Shown piece by piece: positions 18,654-26,955 of a DNA stretch of 64,000 nt. Origin of the DNA: Paracandidimonas soli (lineage in GTDB: Bacteria > Pseudomonadota > Gammaproteobacteria > Burkholderiales > Burkholderiaceae_B); the NCBI RefSeq assembly GCF_004342005.1, contig NZ_SMBX01000005.1:1-64000 (forward strand), given 5' to 3'. Below the pieces are notes generated by a model, which worked only from the letters and a program-made list of their open reading frames with translations, was not told where the DNA came from and searched no databases. Position 1 is the first letter of the stretch. Every line of letters starts with the position of its first letter. A program made the position numbers and the translations under genes.

Positions 18654-19028
18654 TTATGGAGCCGGCTCGGGTTCCATAAGCATATCGACGCGGATTCTGT
18701 CGTAGGGACAACATAAGGCGCCATTGCTGTTTCGCTGCAATAAGCCAAGCGATACCAGCACGCTGGCGTCAGTATGAACGCCTTTGACGTCGCGGCCGAC
18801 CCGACGGGCCAGTTCGCGTACTCCCACCGTGCCTTGACCCAGCATGATGCGCAGCAAGGCCCAGCGGCGTTCGTTCAGATTGGCAAAGAATGCGCCGGGG
18901 GATTCGAAGTTCAGGATGTCCGGCTGGTTCTGTTTTGTGGTCAGGGATTTTTGAGCGATGCCACCGGCTTTGCGCAGCGCGGTTTTCCAATCAGGATCGG
19001 TTGTAATCGTCAGGGTTCCGGTTGTCAT
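18654..19028 (-). CDS. tumA: putative antitoxin with winged HTH (TumA-like)
   Basis: A 124-residue protein with a C-terminal winged-helix region (about 60-110, including VGVRELARRVGRDVKGVHTD). It is the type of DNA-binding protein that accompanies DUF6516/TumE toxins. ATG 19028 is better than GTG 19031 because GAAGGAGATG places AGGAG five bases from the ATG. The ATG shares one base with the toxin stop (TGATG), so the two are translated together. It would neutralise the toxin and repress the shared promoter. The assignment rests on pairing and fold, and the protein family is thinly characterised. Confidence 0.7.
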   Translation of the reverse strand: MTTGTLTITTDPDWKTALRKAGGIAQKSLTTKQNQPDILNFESPGAFFANLNERRWALLRIMLGQGTVGVRELARRVGRDVKGVHTDASVLVSLGLLQRNSNGALCCPYDRIRVDMLMEPEPAP

Positions 19029-19312
19029 CACATCTCCTTCAAGTACTCGATTTCGGCAATGAAGTCTTCGATCAATGTATCCAGATCGCTGAAAGAGTAT
19101 GGCAGCTCCTGGCTGCCCAGGTGCATGTGGTCGCCTTTTCCGCGTTCGTTGTCAAAGCCTACGATGCGTCGCCCATTTCTGAGATAGACCAAGCGATACT
19201 TGAAGCCGTGTGTTGTGGGAGGAACGGGTTCAGGCACATGCCAGATCACCATTTCAATGACTCCACCGTGTTCATCGACGGAGCGAAAGCGGGTCAGCAG
19301 TGTCGCCTTCAT
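19028..19312 (-). CDS. tumE: TumE/DUF6516 family toxin
   Basis: A 94-residue protein with RNGRRIVGFDNERGKGDHMHLG, the conserved DN-x-RGKGDHxH core of the DUF6516/TumE family. It is annotated as the toxin of a type II-like toxin-antitoxin system. The gene order is toxin first, antitoxin second, with a one-base overlap. ATG 19312 is preferred over an upstream TTG. It lies almost exactly at the predicted transcription start of a strong promoter (19320-19348), so the message may be leaderless or have a minimal leader. The molecular target is not deducible here. Confidence 0.75.
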   Translation of the reverse strand: MKATLLTRFRSVDEHGGVIEMVIWHVPEPVPPTTHGFKYRLVYLRNGRRIVGFDNERGKGDHMHLGSQELPYSFSDLDTLIEDFIAEIEYLKEM

Positions 19313-19319
19313 GTTGTAT

Positions 19320-19348
19320 ATCCTAACAACAGATCTGTTTGATGTCAA
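19320..19348 (-). promoter_or_regulatory. promoter with internal palindrome for the TumE/TumA pair
   Basis: On the minus strand TTGACA (19343-19348) and TAGGAT (19320-19325) are separated by 17 bases. The perfect 12-bp palindrome AACAGATCTGTT (19328-19339) sits in the spacer, where a bound dimer would block polymerase. This is the expected layout for autoregulation by the antitoxin. Transcription would begin at about 19313, directly at the toxin ATG. Confidence 0.6.
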
Positions 19349-19575
19349 TATTTACAACACCTGGATAGGGGCCGGAGTGTTGATGCGGATGCTGATTGCC
19401 GGCAAAAGCATAGGCGAACCGATGCGCCCATGAAATTGGGCAAAAACATCCTGGTGGATAAAACAAGGCCCGCATCCGACAGATGGGATTGCGGATCATT
19501 ATCTGATCCGGGCCGGGGTGATGATTCTGTCGCTGCGTAGTTTCCGATCTTATGCGGGGCTGGGCAATAACGTAG

Positions 19576-20025
19576 AGTGGCAACGAAGAGTTGAACCGCT
19601 ACCTGCGCCATCAAGCGCAGCAAGACGCCGAACGGCACGTCGCTGCGCCATTCGTTTTGCAAGACCCCGACAACCGCGCGGTTGTCGGCTTCTATACCCT
19701 ATCGGCGTCGCTCGTCCCGCTGGAAGAATTGCCTCAGGCCATGAGGAAGAAGCTGCCGCGCTACGATTACCTGCCGGTTGTATTGTTGGGACGTCTGGCT
19801 GTTGACCGGAGGGTGAAAGGGCAAGGGGTTGGTGAATTCCTGTTGCTCGATGCGCTGCACCGCAGTCTGCAAACGGCGCGACAGATTGGAGCAATGGCGG
19901 TGATTGTGGATGCCAAGGATCAAAGCGCTGAGCGTTTTTACCAGCACTTCGATTTTCTTCCCTTTCAACGCGCACCGCTGCGCCTGTTCCTGCCTATGCA
20001 TCAGGTCGCCCGGCTTTTTGCATGA
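19576..20025 (+). pseudogene. GNAT family N-acetyltransferase lacking its N-terminus
   Basis: The frame encodes SGNEELNRYLRHQAQQDAE then GFYTLSASLVPLEELP, LGRLAVDRRVKGQGVGEFLL (the acetyl-CoA loop, RxxGxG) and VDAKDQSAERFYQHFDF. It is a close match to a family of about 160-residue GNAT enzymes related to TacT/AtaT-type toxins. In that family roughly 15-20 residues precede the GNEEL segment. Here an in-frame TAG lies at 19573-19575 and nothing upstream in any frame restores them. The only possible start is a TTG at 19591 without a ribosome binding site. It is probably a 5'-truncated gene. No DUF1778-type antitoxin gene is adjacent. Confidence 0.6.
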
Positions 20026-20032
20026 CTTCGTG

Positions 20033-20947
20033 CTAGCGCAGGTCGGCGGCCAGGACGTCCTGCACTGTGTTGACCTCGCGGCGCAGGTAATCCACGAACT
20101 GGCGCATCACTTCCGATTCAGTGGAGGACTTGGCGCGCACCAGCAGGGTCTTCAATTCCACGCGAGGCTCCAGGGAGCGTGCCACCAGGCCGGGAAGCGG
20201 CAGGGATGCCAGCAGGAACGGCTCGACCAGGGCGATGCCCGCTCCGTGATAGGCCATGATCAGCCCGGTCAGGGAAAGGCTCACCTGCACCGAGATATTG
20301 GGCATGACGCCGGCGTCGCTCAATGACCGGTCCACATAGCTGCGCAGCAGCGCCTGGGGCAGATAGGTGATGATGGGATAGGCCTGCAGGTCCTTGACGT
20401 TGACGGCCTTGTTTTGCGCCAGCGGATGATCCTCGCGCATGATGCAGGCCACGCATGAATTCACCAGAACTTCGGTTTCGACCGCGGGATTGACCACGGG
20501 CTCGTAGGCGATGCCCAGCTCCACCTCGCGGTTGGCCACCCTGTCCACGACCTGAGGCGAGGTCAGCGACTGCAATGCCACGCGCACGCCGGGCCTGTCC
20601 TGCAGGAAGGTGGCCACGGCCTTTGCCAGGTATCCATTCGCCACGGGAAAGCAGGCGGCGATCGACAGGGATCCCAGCCGTCCTCCGGCCAGGTCCTGCA
20701 CCAGCCGGCCTACGGCATCGAGCCTGCTGTAGATCTCGTGTACGTCGGGGAACAGCGCAATGGCTTCCGGGGTGGGCTGCAGGCGGCCGCCCGTGCGCGT
20801 GAACAGTTTGAGGCCGACGCGCGCCTCGCAATGCTTCAGCACCGACGTAATGGCTGGTTGGGAGACGTTCAGCAGCCTGGCCGCGCCTGTGACGGAGCCG
20901 GTCTGTATGATGGCGTGGAACACCTCCAGGTGGCGCATCGTAAACAC
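20033..20947 (-). CDS. LysR family transcriptional regulator
   Basis: A 304-residue LTTR: N-terminal HTH (QTGSVTGAARLLNVSQPAITSVLKH) and a substrate-binding domain with typical loops such as ACFPVANGYLAK and GIALVEPFLL. It diverges from the MBL/dehydrogenase/aldolase operon and probably controls it. The start is either GTG 20947 (giving MFTMRHLEVF, AAGG about 11 bases ahead) or ATG 20938 (MRHLEVF, no visible ribosome binding site). Both are normal LTTR beginnings. It converges on the GNAT fragment with a 7-base gap. Confidence 0.92.
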   Translation of the reverse strand: MFTMRHLEVFHAIIQTGSVTGAARLLNVSQPAITSVLKHCEARVGLKLFTRTGGRLQPTPEAIALFPDVHEIYSRLDAVGRLVQDLAGGRLGSLSIAACFPVANGYLAKAVATFLQDRPGVRVALQSLTSPQVVDRVANREVELGIAYEPVVNPAVETEVLVNSCVACIMREDHPLAQNKAVNVKDLQAYPIITYLPQALLRSYVDRSLSDAGVMPNISVQVSLSLTGLIMAYHGAGIALVEPFLLASLPLPGLVARSLEPRVELKTLLVRAKSSTESEVMRQFVDYLRREVNTVQDVLAADLR

Positions 20948-20988
20948 AACTAAGCAAACCTTATGGGGATGGCCAAAAAATTGATTGG

Positions 20989-21017
20989 TTAATTATAGAT
21001 GGATCATTCACTATAAA
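20989..21017 (+). promoter_or_regulatory. candidate promoter of the MBL/dehydrogenase/aldolase operon
   Basis: TTAATT (20989-20994) and TATAAA (21012-21017) are spaced 17 bases apart in the AT-rich space between the divergent LysR gene and the MBL gene. The poor -35 and good -10 fit an activator-dependent LTTR promoter. Predicted by eye only. Confidence 0.35.
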
Positions 21018-21035
21018 TGGCTGGAGGCGACAAAT

Positions 21036-21809
21036 ATGAACATGAATATTGCGGGCTACACGCTGGATCTGCTGGTTGTCGGATTTCCCGGAAAATCGGT
21101 CTGCCATGGCGGCCTGGGCTGGAGCACGGTTGCGCTGCTCCAGGGGCATGGCCGGGTGGTCCTGATCGATACGGGCCCCATCGGCATGCGCAGCCTGATC
21201 CGCGATAAGCTGAAGCAGCACGGCCTGGTTGCGGCCGACATCACGGATGTGCTGCTGACGCATTCGCATCATGACCACTCGATCAACTGGACGATGTTTC
21301 CCAATGCGCGCATCCATATCGGCGCGCATGAGCTGGAATGGTCGCTGGAGCAACCCTGGGGCGAGACGCCCGTGCCCGAGCTCTATGTACGCGAGCTTTC
21401 CACGATGCCGCGCACAGTGCGGATCGCGCAAGGCAGTGAAATCCTGCCGCGCCTGACGGCTTTCGATGCGCCGGGCCACACGCCGGGACACCTGGTGTTC
21501 GTCCTGCAGGGGGACGAGCATGACGTGATCTTCACCGGCGATGCGGCCAAGACGCGCGCCGAGCTGGTGTCCGAAAAGGGCGAGGCCAGCCTGGATCATG
21601 CGCTGTCGACGGAATCCATCCGGGAAATATGGCGCCGCTGGCGCAGCCGGCCGGGAACGATGGTGGTGCCCGGCCACGATGTGCCGATGGTGCTGCGGGA
21701 TGGGCGGGCAAGCTATCTGGAGACGCACCAGGCGGCGGTCAAGGCGTATTTCGGCGATTCGCTGGAAGATGCCGTCGTCATCCAACTGGCGCCGCAGGAG
21801 CGGCCATAA
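21036..21809 (+). CDS. MBL fold metallo-hydrolase
   Basis: A 257-residue metallo-beta-lactamase-fold hydrolase with the dinuclear zinc motif THSHHDHS (H76, H78, D80, H81), a later DAPGHTPGH histidine, TGDAA aspartate and VVPGHDVP. Related enzymes hydrolyse lactones, thioesters or small esters. Opening an operon with 2-hydroxyacid dehydrogenases and an aldolase, a lactonase-like step is plausible but inferred. ATG 21036 is chosen because GGAGG at 21023-21027 is correctly spaced. Its TAA overlaps the next start (TAATG). Confidence 0.88.
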   Translation: MNMNIAGYTLDLLVVGFPGKSVCHGGLGWSTVALLQGHGRVVLIDTGPIGMRSLIRDKLKQHGLVAADITDVLLTHSHHDHSINWTMFPNARIHIGAHELEWSLEQPWGETPVPELYVRELSTMPRTVRIAQGSEILPRLTAFDAPGHTPGHLVFVLQGDEHDVIFTGDAAKTRAELVSEKGEASLDHALSTESIREIWRRWRSRPGTMVVPGHDVPMVLRDGRASYLETHQAAVKAYFGDSLEDAVVIQLAPQERP

Positions 21810-22963
21810 TGGAGACGGCGCCGTCCAATGGCGGGCAGTCGTCCGTCCCGGTCCACGTTGCCGCCGATCAGGTGAGGGCGCAGATCGTCGCGCTGCTCGA
21901 AGCCTGGGGCATGGATGCGCAGCAGGTGCGGGATACCGCGCGCGTCATGGTGGAAACGGACCTGTCGGGCGTGGATTCGCACGGCATTTCCATGCTGATG
22001 GATTACGACCAGTCGCGGCGCTCCGGCAAGCTGAACCTGCGGGCAAAGCCGCGCATCGTGCGCCAGACGCCGGTGACGGCGGTGGTGGATGCGGATGCCG
22101 GCCTGGGCCACCCGGCGGCCTTGATGGGCATGGAGCTTGCCATGCAGCGCGCCCGCGCCGTAGGCGTCGGCGTGGTGGTCGTGCGCAATTCGCATCATTT
22201 CGGCGCTGCGGGCTATTACGCGAGAATGGCGAGCGAGCAGGGGCTGCTGGGGCTCTGCATGAGCGCGACGCGCACGATCAATACCGTGCCGACGCGCGCC
22301 AGAGTGCCGGTCCTGGGAACCAACCCTATCGCGTTTTCCGCGCCTGCTGGCCGGAACCGGCCGTTCTCGCTGGACATGGCGACCAGCAGCTCGGCATCGA
22401 ACAAGGTCAAGGTATACGAGCTGCGCGGCGATTCCCTGCCCGCCGGCTGGGTGCTGGACGAACACGCCCAGCCTGTCACCGATGCGTCCCAGGCCATGGA
22501 GATCCTGTTCCGCAGGCCCAAGCACATGGGCGGCGGGCTGACGCCGCTCGGAGGCACGCCGCAGATGGCCAGCCACAAGGGATATGGCCTGGCCATGATG
22601 GTGCACATCCTGGCCGGAACGCTGTCGGGTGCATCCTTCTCGCCGATCCGTGTAAAGACGCAGCGTCCGGAGGATCCGGACAACCTCGGACATTTCTTCT
22701 GCGCTATCGATCCTGCCAGCTTCCGCGAGGAAGGCGAGTTCGAATCGGACCTGGATGCCGTCATCGACACCCTGCATGCCGCCGAGCCTGTGGACCCGGA
22801 GTTGCCGGTGCTGGTGCACGGCGATCCCGAGGCGCAGGCGCGCGAGCGGCGGCTGAAGGAGGGGATTCCGCTTGCCTCTTCGCTGGTGGAAAAGATACGC
22901 CGGCTCTGCCTCGACGCGAATGTTCCATTTCTACTTGATAACGCTTGCGAGAACGCTTCATGA
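21809..22963 (+). CDS. Ldh family (malate/L-lactate/L-sulfolactate dehydrogenase type) oxidoreductase
   Basis: A 384-residue NAD(P)-dependent 2-hydroxyacid dehydrogenase of the Ldh_2 superfamily. GVDSHGISML near the N-terminus, VVVRNSHHFGAAGYY (catalytic His region), LGTNPIAF and ASHKGYGLAMMV are diagnostic. Members include YlbC, DpkA, ComC ((R)-sulfolactate) and MDH2. AGGAG lies nine bases ahead of ATG 21809, in the end of the MBL gene. It is followed by a D-2-hydroxyacid dehydrogenase, which together could interconvert enantiomers through the shared 2-oxo acid. The preceding 60 in-frame codons belong to the MBL overprint. Confidence 0.9.
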   Translation: METAPSNGGQSSVPVHVAADQVRAQIVALLEAWGMDAQQVRDTARVMVETDLSGVDSHGISMLMDYDQSRRSGKLNLRAKPRIVRQTPVTAVVDADAGLGHPAALMGMELAMQRARAVGVGVVVVRNSHHFGAAGYYARMASEQGLLGLCMSATRTINTVPTRARVPVLGTNPIAFSAPAGRNRPFSLDMATSSSASNKVKVYELRGDSLPAGWVLDEHAQPVTDASQAMEILFRRPKHMGGGLTPLGGTPQMASHKGYGLAMMVHILAGTLSGASFSPIRVKTQRPEDPDNLGHFFCAIDPASFREEGEFESDLDAVIDTLHAAEPVDPELPVLVHGDPEAQARERRLKEGIPLASSLVEKIRRLCLDANVPFLLDNACENAS

Positions 22964-23910
22964 AACGTATTTATGTGCTCGACGCCTTTCATCCCTCCGG
23001 CCCCGAGTGGCTGGAAGGCAAGGTGGAACTGATTCCTTTCGGCGATCCCAGGGCGAAGAACTGGCACGAGGATGCCGATGGCGTCATGGTGCGCATGCAT
23101 CCCCTGACGGAGGATGATTTCGCCAGGGCGGGCAGGCTCAAGGCCGTCGTGAAACAGGGGGTCGGCGTCAATACCATCGATCTGGATGCCGCCCGCAGGC
23201 ACGGCATCACCGTGGCCAATACGCCCGGCATCAATAGCGAGGCCGTCTCCGAAATGGCGCTGGCCCTGGCTTTGGCCGTGACGCGGCGTGTTCCGCAGTT
23301 CGATCGCATGATCCGCGCGGGCGAGCCCATCGAGCGTCCGAAGTTTCTTGGTTTCGCATTGCAGGGCAAGACCGTGGGCGTGATCGGCATGGGCAATATC
23401 GGCGTTCGGGCCGCGCGCAAGTTCCAGGCGGCCTTCGATTGCCGCATCCTGGCGTACGACCCATATTACGCACCGCGCAACGGCAAGGATCCGTGGGCGC
23501 AGGTGCCGCATGAGCGCCTGGATGACCTGGATGCGCTGTGCAGCCAGTCCGACCTGCTGACGGTGCATGTGCCCCTGACGGACCAGACGCGGGACATGAT
23601 TTCGGCGAAGCGGCTGGCGCTGATGAAGCCCAACGGCATCGTCATCAATGTATCGCGGGGCGGCATCGTCAACGAGGCGGATCTGCATGACGCGCTTGCC
23701 TCGGGGCATCTGTTCGGAGCCGGCATCGATGTCTGGACGGAGCGGGAGCCGCCGGAGCAAAGCCATCCGCTGCTGAGCCTGCCGAATGTGGTTGCGACAC
23801 CGCATGCGGGCGGCGGCACGGTGGAAACGCAACAGCAGAGTTCCCTGAAAGTAGCGCAGGAGCTCTACAGCATCCTGCAGGGCAACGAGCCCGAGTTCCG
23901 CGTGGTTTGA
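22960..23910 (+). CDS. D-2-hydroxyacid dehydrogenase family protein (phosphoglycerate dehydrogenase-like)
   Basis: A 316-residue NAD-dependent dehydrogenase: QGVGVNTIDLDAARRHGI and NTPGINSEAVSEMAL in the catalytic domain, VGVIGMGNIGVRAA as the nucleotide loop, NVSRGGIVNEADL (catalytic Arg region), DVWTEREPPE and TPHAGGGTVE (catalytic His). The group includes SerA-like enzymes and (S)-sulfolactate dehydrogenase SlcC. ATG 22960 overlaps the stop of the Ldh gene (ATGA), so translation is coupled. Substrate is undetermined. Confidence 0.9.
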   Translation: MKRIYVLDAFHPSGPEWLEGKVELIPFGDPRAKNWHEDADGVMVRMHPLTEDDFARAGRLKAVVKQGVGVNTIDLDAARRHGITVANTPGINSEAVSEMALALALAVTRRVPQFDRMIRAGEPIERPKFLGFALQGKTVGVIGMGNIGVRAARKFQAAFDCRILAYDPYYAPRNGKDPWAQVPHERLDDLDALCSQSDLLTVHVPLTDQTRDMISAKRLALMKPNGIVINVSRGGIVNEADLHDALASGHLFGAGIDVWTEREPPEQSHPLLSLPNVVATPHAGGGTVETQQQSSLKVAQELYSILQGNEPEFRVV

Positions 23911-23982
23911 ATGGCGGCGCCGCGCGGAGATGTTGCCGGGCGGCTGCCGATTGTTTATTGATCTTCCAGCAAGGATTTCCAG

Positions 23983-24783
23983 ATGTCTGAATTTGCACTG
24001 ACCAACCCCGTCAAACAACGGCTGCGCGCAGGCGACGTGGCGCTCGGCATGAGCGTGCGCCTGTCCCGCTCGCCCGATATCGCCCGCATCGCCAAGGCGA
24101 CGGGGCACGATTTCCTGTTCATCGATACGCAGCATTCGATCTTCAATATCGAGTCCATCGGCTACATGGCGCAGACGGCGCTTGCCATCGGCATTGCGCC
24201 GGTTGTCCGGGTCAAGAGCATCAATGATCCCGATGTATCACTGCTGCTGGACAACGGCGTGACGGGCATCGTCTATCCGGACGTCAATACGGCGGCGGAT
24301 GCCCGCCGCGCCGTGGATACCTGCCGTTTCGCGCCTGTGGGCAAGCGCTCCGTGTCCGGGGGATATCCGCATTTCGATTTCCGCTCCGTTCCTTTGTCGC
24401 AGTCGGTGCCTGAGCTTGAGGAGGCATGCCTGCTGGTCTGCATGATCGAGACCCCGGAAGGGCTGGCGAATATCGAGGAAATCTGCGCGACGCCCGGCAT
24501 CGATGTTATCCACATGGGTACCAACGACTTTGCCGCCAGTATCGGCAAGGCGGGCAAGTTCGACGATCCGGAAGTGGTGGCGGCGCAGGCGCGCGTCATC
24601 GAGGTAGCGCGCAAGCACGGCAAGTATGCGGGTTGCGGCGGCAACCGGAACGTGGAACGCCAGATCGGCGCCATCCGCAATGGCGCGCAGTTCGTGACGA
24701 CGCAAACGGATGCCAGCTTTCTTGCGACGGCGGCCAACCAGTGGGTGCAGGGTGTGCGGGAAGGATTGAAGAGCCGCGGATAA
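23983..24783 (+). CDS. HpcH/HpaI aldolase/citrate lyase family protein
   Basis: A 266-residue class II pyruvate-type aldolase. LGMSVRLSRSPDIARIAKATG starts the barrel, FLFIDTQHS carries the early acidic/His residues, CMIETPEGLANIEEI holds the metal-binding Glu, and HMGTNDFAAS the metal Asp. These enzymes cleave 4-hydroxy-2-oxo acids to pyruvate (or a 2-oxo acid) plus an aldehyde. Coming after two dehydrogenases that would produce a 2-oxo acid, it is a natural terminal step of the pathway. AAGGA is 8 bases before the ATG. Confidence 0.9.
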   Translation: MSEFALTNPVKQRLRAGDVALGMSVRLSRSPDIARIAKATGHDFLFIDTQHSIFNIESIGYMAQTALAIGIAPVVRVKSINDPDVSLLLDNGVTGIVYPDVNTAADARRAVDTCRFAPVGKRSVSGGYPHFDFRSVPLSQSVPELEEACLLVCMIETPEGLANIEEICATPGIDVIHMGTNDFAASIGKAGKFDDPEVVAAQARVIEVARKHGKYAGCGGNRNVERQIGAIRNGAQFVTTQTDASFLATAANQWVQGVREGLKSRG

Positions 24784-24821
24784 AGGTCGGCTTTGTGACT
24801 CACATATAAGGAGGAGACAAA

Positions 24822-25799
24822 ATGCGTAAGTTCAGATTTGCATGGGGTGTGTGGACAGCGGCGCTGCTGCTCGGCGGCGCGGGCGTTGCGCAAGCGGAGT
24901 CGTGGCCGGCGCAGCCTATCCGCATCGTGGTGCCATTCGCCGCCGGAGGCGGCGTGGACAATGTCGCCCGTTCACTGGCGGCGCAGCTTTCCACGCAGAT
25001 CGGGCAGACGGTCATCGTGGAGAACCGCACAGGCGCGGGAGGATTGATAGGCACGTCTTATGTGGCCAATGCAAGCCCCGACGGCTATACCTTGTTGTTG
25101 GGAACGCAGACGACGCTTGCCGTCGCGCCGTTGATGAATCCGAATTCCGGCCTGGATCCCTTGAAGGCGCTGACCGGCGTCAGCCAGGTGGCCAGTTCGC
25201 CGTTGCTGCTGGTGGCGAATCCGGCGTTCGAGGCGCAGACCTTGCCGGATCTGCTGGCGTACGCGAAGCGTAATCCCGGGCAGCTGAACTACGGTTCCGG
25301 CGGTGTGGGCACGACGCCGCATATGGCGGCGGCCCTGCTTGGCCTGATGGCTGGAGTCAAGATGACGCACGTGCCCTACAAGGGAGAGCAGCCTGCGTTG
25401 ACGGATGTCGTCGGCAACCAGATTCCCGTGATGTTTTCCAATCTGTCGGCCGCCATGCCGTTTGCGAAAAGCGGAAAGCTGAAGGCCCTGGCGATTTCCA
25501 CGGCGCAGCGTTCGCCGGAGCTGCCGGATGTGCCTACCGTGGCGGAGGCGGGAGTCGCCGGCTTCGAGGCCGCCACCTGGTTCGGAGTAGTGGGTCCCAA
25601 GGGCATGCCGAAAGACAGGATCGAGCGGCTGGACAAGGAAATCGAAAAAGCCATGCAGACCCCGGAGCTCGTCGAGCGCCTGCAGGGACAGGGCTTGACG
25701 GTGGCCTATGGCGACAGCGGGCAGTTCAACGCCTACATCGCCTCGGAATACGACAAATGGAAACGGGTGATCGAAGAGGCGGGCATCGCGGCGCAGTGA
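24822..25799 (+). CDS. Bug family tripartite tricarboxylate receptor (TctC-like)
   Basis: A 325-residue periplasmic receptor with a Sec signal peptide of about 25 residues ending GVAQA. The first ligand loop is IRIVVPFAAGGGVDNVAR, the second NRTGAGGLIGT, then NYGSGGVGTTPHMAA and VPYKGEQPALTD. A very strong ribosome binding site (AAGGAGGAG) precedes the ATG, consistent with high expression of a binding protein. It probably captures the carboxylate degraded by the upstream enzymes. Confidence 0.93.
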   Translation: MRKFRFAWGVWTAALLLGGAGVAQAESWPAQPIRIVVPFAAGGGVDNVARSLAAQLSTQIGQTVIVENRTGAGGLIGTSYVANASPDGYTLLLGTQTTLAVAPLMNPNSGLDPLKALTGVSQVASSPLLLVANPAFEAQTLPDLLAYAKRNPGQLNYGSGGVGTTPHMAAALLGLMAGVKMTHVPYKGEQPALTDVVGNQIPVMFSNLSAAMPFAKSGKLKALAISTAQRSPELPDVPTVAEAGVAGFEAATWFGVVGPKGMPKDRIERLDKEIEKAMQTPELVERLQGQGLTVAYGDSGQFNAYIASEYDKWKRVIEEAGIAAQ

Positions 25800-25927
25800 T
25801 TGCATGCGCGGGCGGGCGGTTTTGCAATCCGTATCGCCATGATTCGAGTATCGAGTACCCGAAAGGAGCCTGATATGAGGGATGGATTTCGTATCGGCGC
25901 GCCAATGAAAATCAAAGGAAACGAGAC

Positions 25928-26905
25928 ATGAGCATCAGTCGAAGGACATTATTGAAAGGCATGGCGGCCATGCCGCTGGCCATGGGAAGCGCATTTGCGG
26001 CGGAATCGCTTTTCACCCAGCCGATCCAGATCATGATGGGATACGCGGCTGGCGGGACCGCCGACATCAGCTGGCGCACGATCGCGCCGGAGCTGTCCAA
26101 GCGCATCGGGCAGCCTATCGTGATCCAGAACCGCCCGGGCGCAGGCGGCATCGTGGGTTCGCAGGCCGCATTGCAGGCGCCCGCCGATGGGCATACCTAC
26201 GTGCTGGCGGCGACCGGAAACTTCGGCATTACGCCGGTGCTGTTCAACAGCCTGCCGTTCGATCCAGTCGAGGATTTCGTCATGGTGTCGCAGGCTGCCG
26301 CATTCGACTATGTCTTCGCGGTCGGATCGGACTCTCCGTTCGGCAGCATCGGCGACGTGATCGCGTATGCAAAGGCCAATCCGGGCAAGCTCAGCATCGG
26401 AACCGTCCAGGTGGGCAGCGCCCAGTTCTTTGCCGCCGAGCTGTTCAAAAGCATGAGCGGCATCGATGCGGTTACGGTGCCGTACCGGAACTCGGGTGAC
26501 GTGGTCAGCGCCGTGCGCAGCGGCGATGTGCAGCTGATGGTGGAAACGATCACGCCTGTCGTGGCACAGATCAAGGCTGGCGCCGTGAAGGCCTTGGGCA
26601 TCACGGGCAAGGAGAGCTTCCCGGCCTTGCCGGATGTCAAGCCGATTTCCGGCAACGGTTTGGATGGCTACGTGGTCACGGCATGGAACGGTCTGGCCGC
26701 AAAGAAGGGCACGCCCGAGAAAGCCATTGCGGCCATGAACAGCGCCTTGAAAGAAGTGCTGGAGCTTCCCGAAATCCAGTCGCGCTTCATCGAGCTGGGC
26801 ATGGTCGCCCGGCACAGCACGCCGGAGGAGCTGCGCGCGCGGCAACTGGAGGATATCGAGCGCTGGGGCAAGGTGATGAAGGAAACCAATCTGCCCAAGC
26901 AGTGA
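25928..26905 (+). CDS. Bug family receptor with a twin-arginine type signal
   Basis: A 325-residue TctC-like receptor. The N-terminus SISRRTLLKGMAAMPLAMGSAFA contains S-R-R-T-L-L-K, fitting the Tat consensus (S/T-R-R-x-F-L-K) with L at the F position, whereas most Bug proteins use a plain Sec signal. Ligand loops are IMMGYAAGGTADISWR and NRPGAGGIVGS. It is the second receptor of the operon, 128 bases after the first and only distantly similar to it, so it may bind a different compound. AAGGA precedes the ATG by about 8 bases. Confidence 0.9.
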   Translation: MSISRRTLLKGMAAMPLAMGSAFAAESLFTQPIQIMMGYAAGGTADISWRTIAPELSKRIGQPIVIQNRPGAGGIVGSQAALQAPADGHTYVLAATGNFGITPVLFNSLPFDPVEDFVMVSQAAAFDYVFAVGSDSPFGSIGDVIAYAKANPGKLSIGTVQVGSAQFFAAELFKSMSGIDAVTVPYRNSGDVVSAVRSGDVQLMVETITPVVAQIKAGAVKALGITGKESFPALPDVKPISGNGLDGYVVTAWNGLAAKKGTPEKAIAAMNSALKEVLELPEIQSRFIELGMVARHSTPEELRARQLEDIERWGKVMKETNLPKQ

Positions 26906-26955
26906 ATGGCCCAGGGCGGCGCCATCGGACCAGACAACAGGAATGCGGCAAGAGA

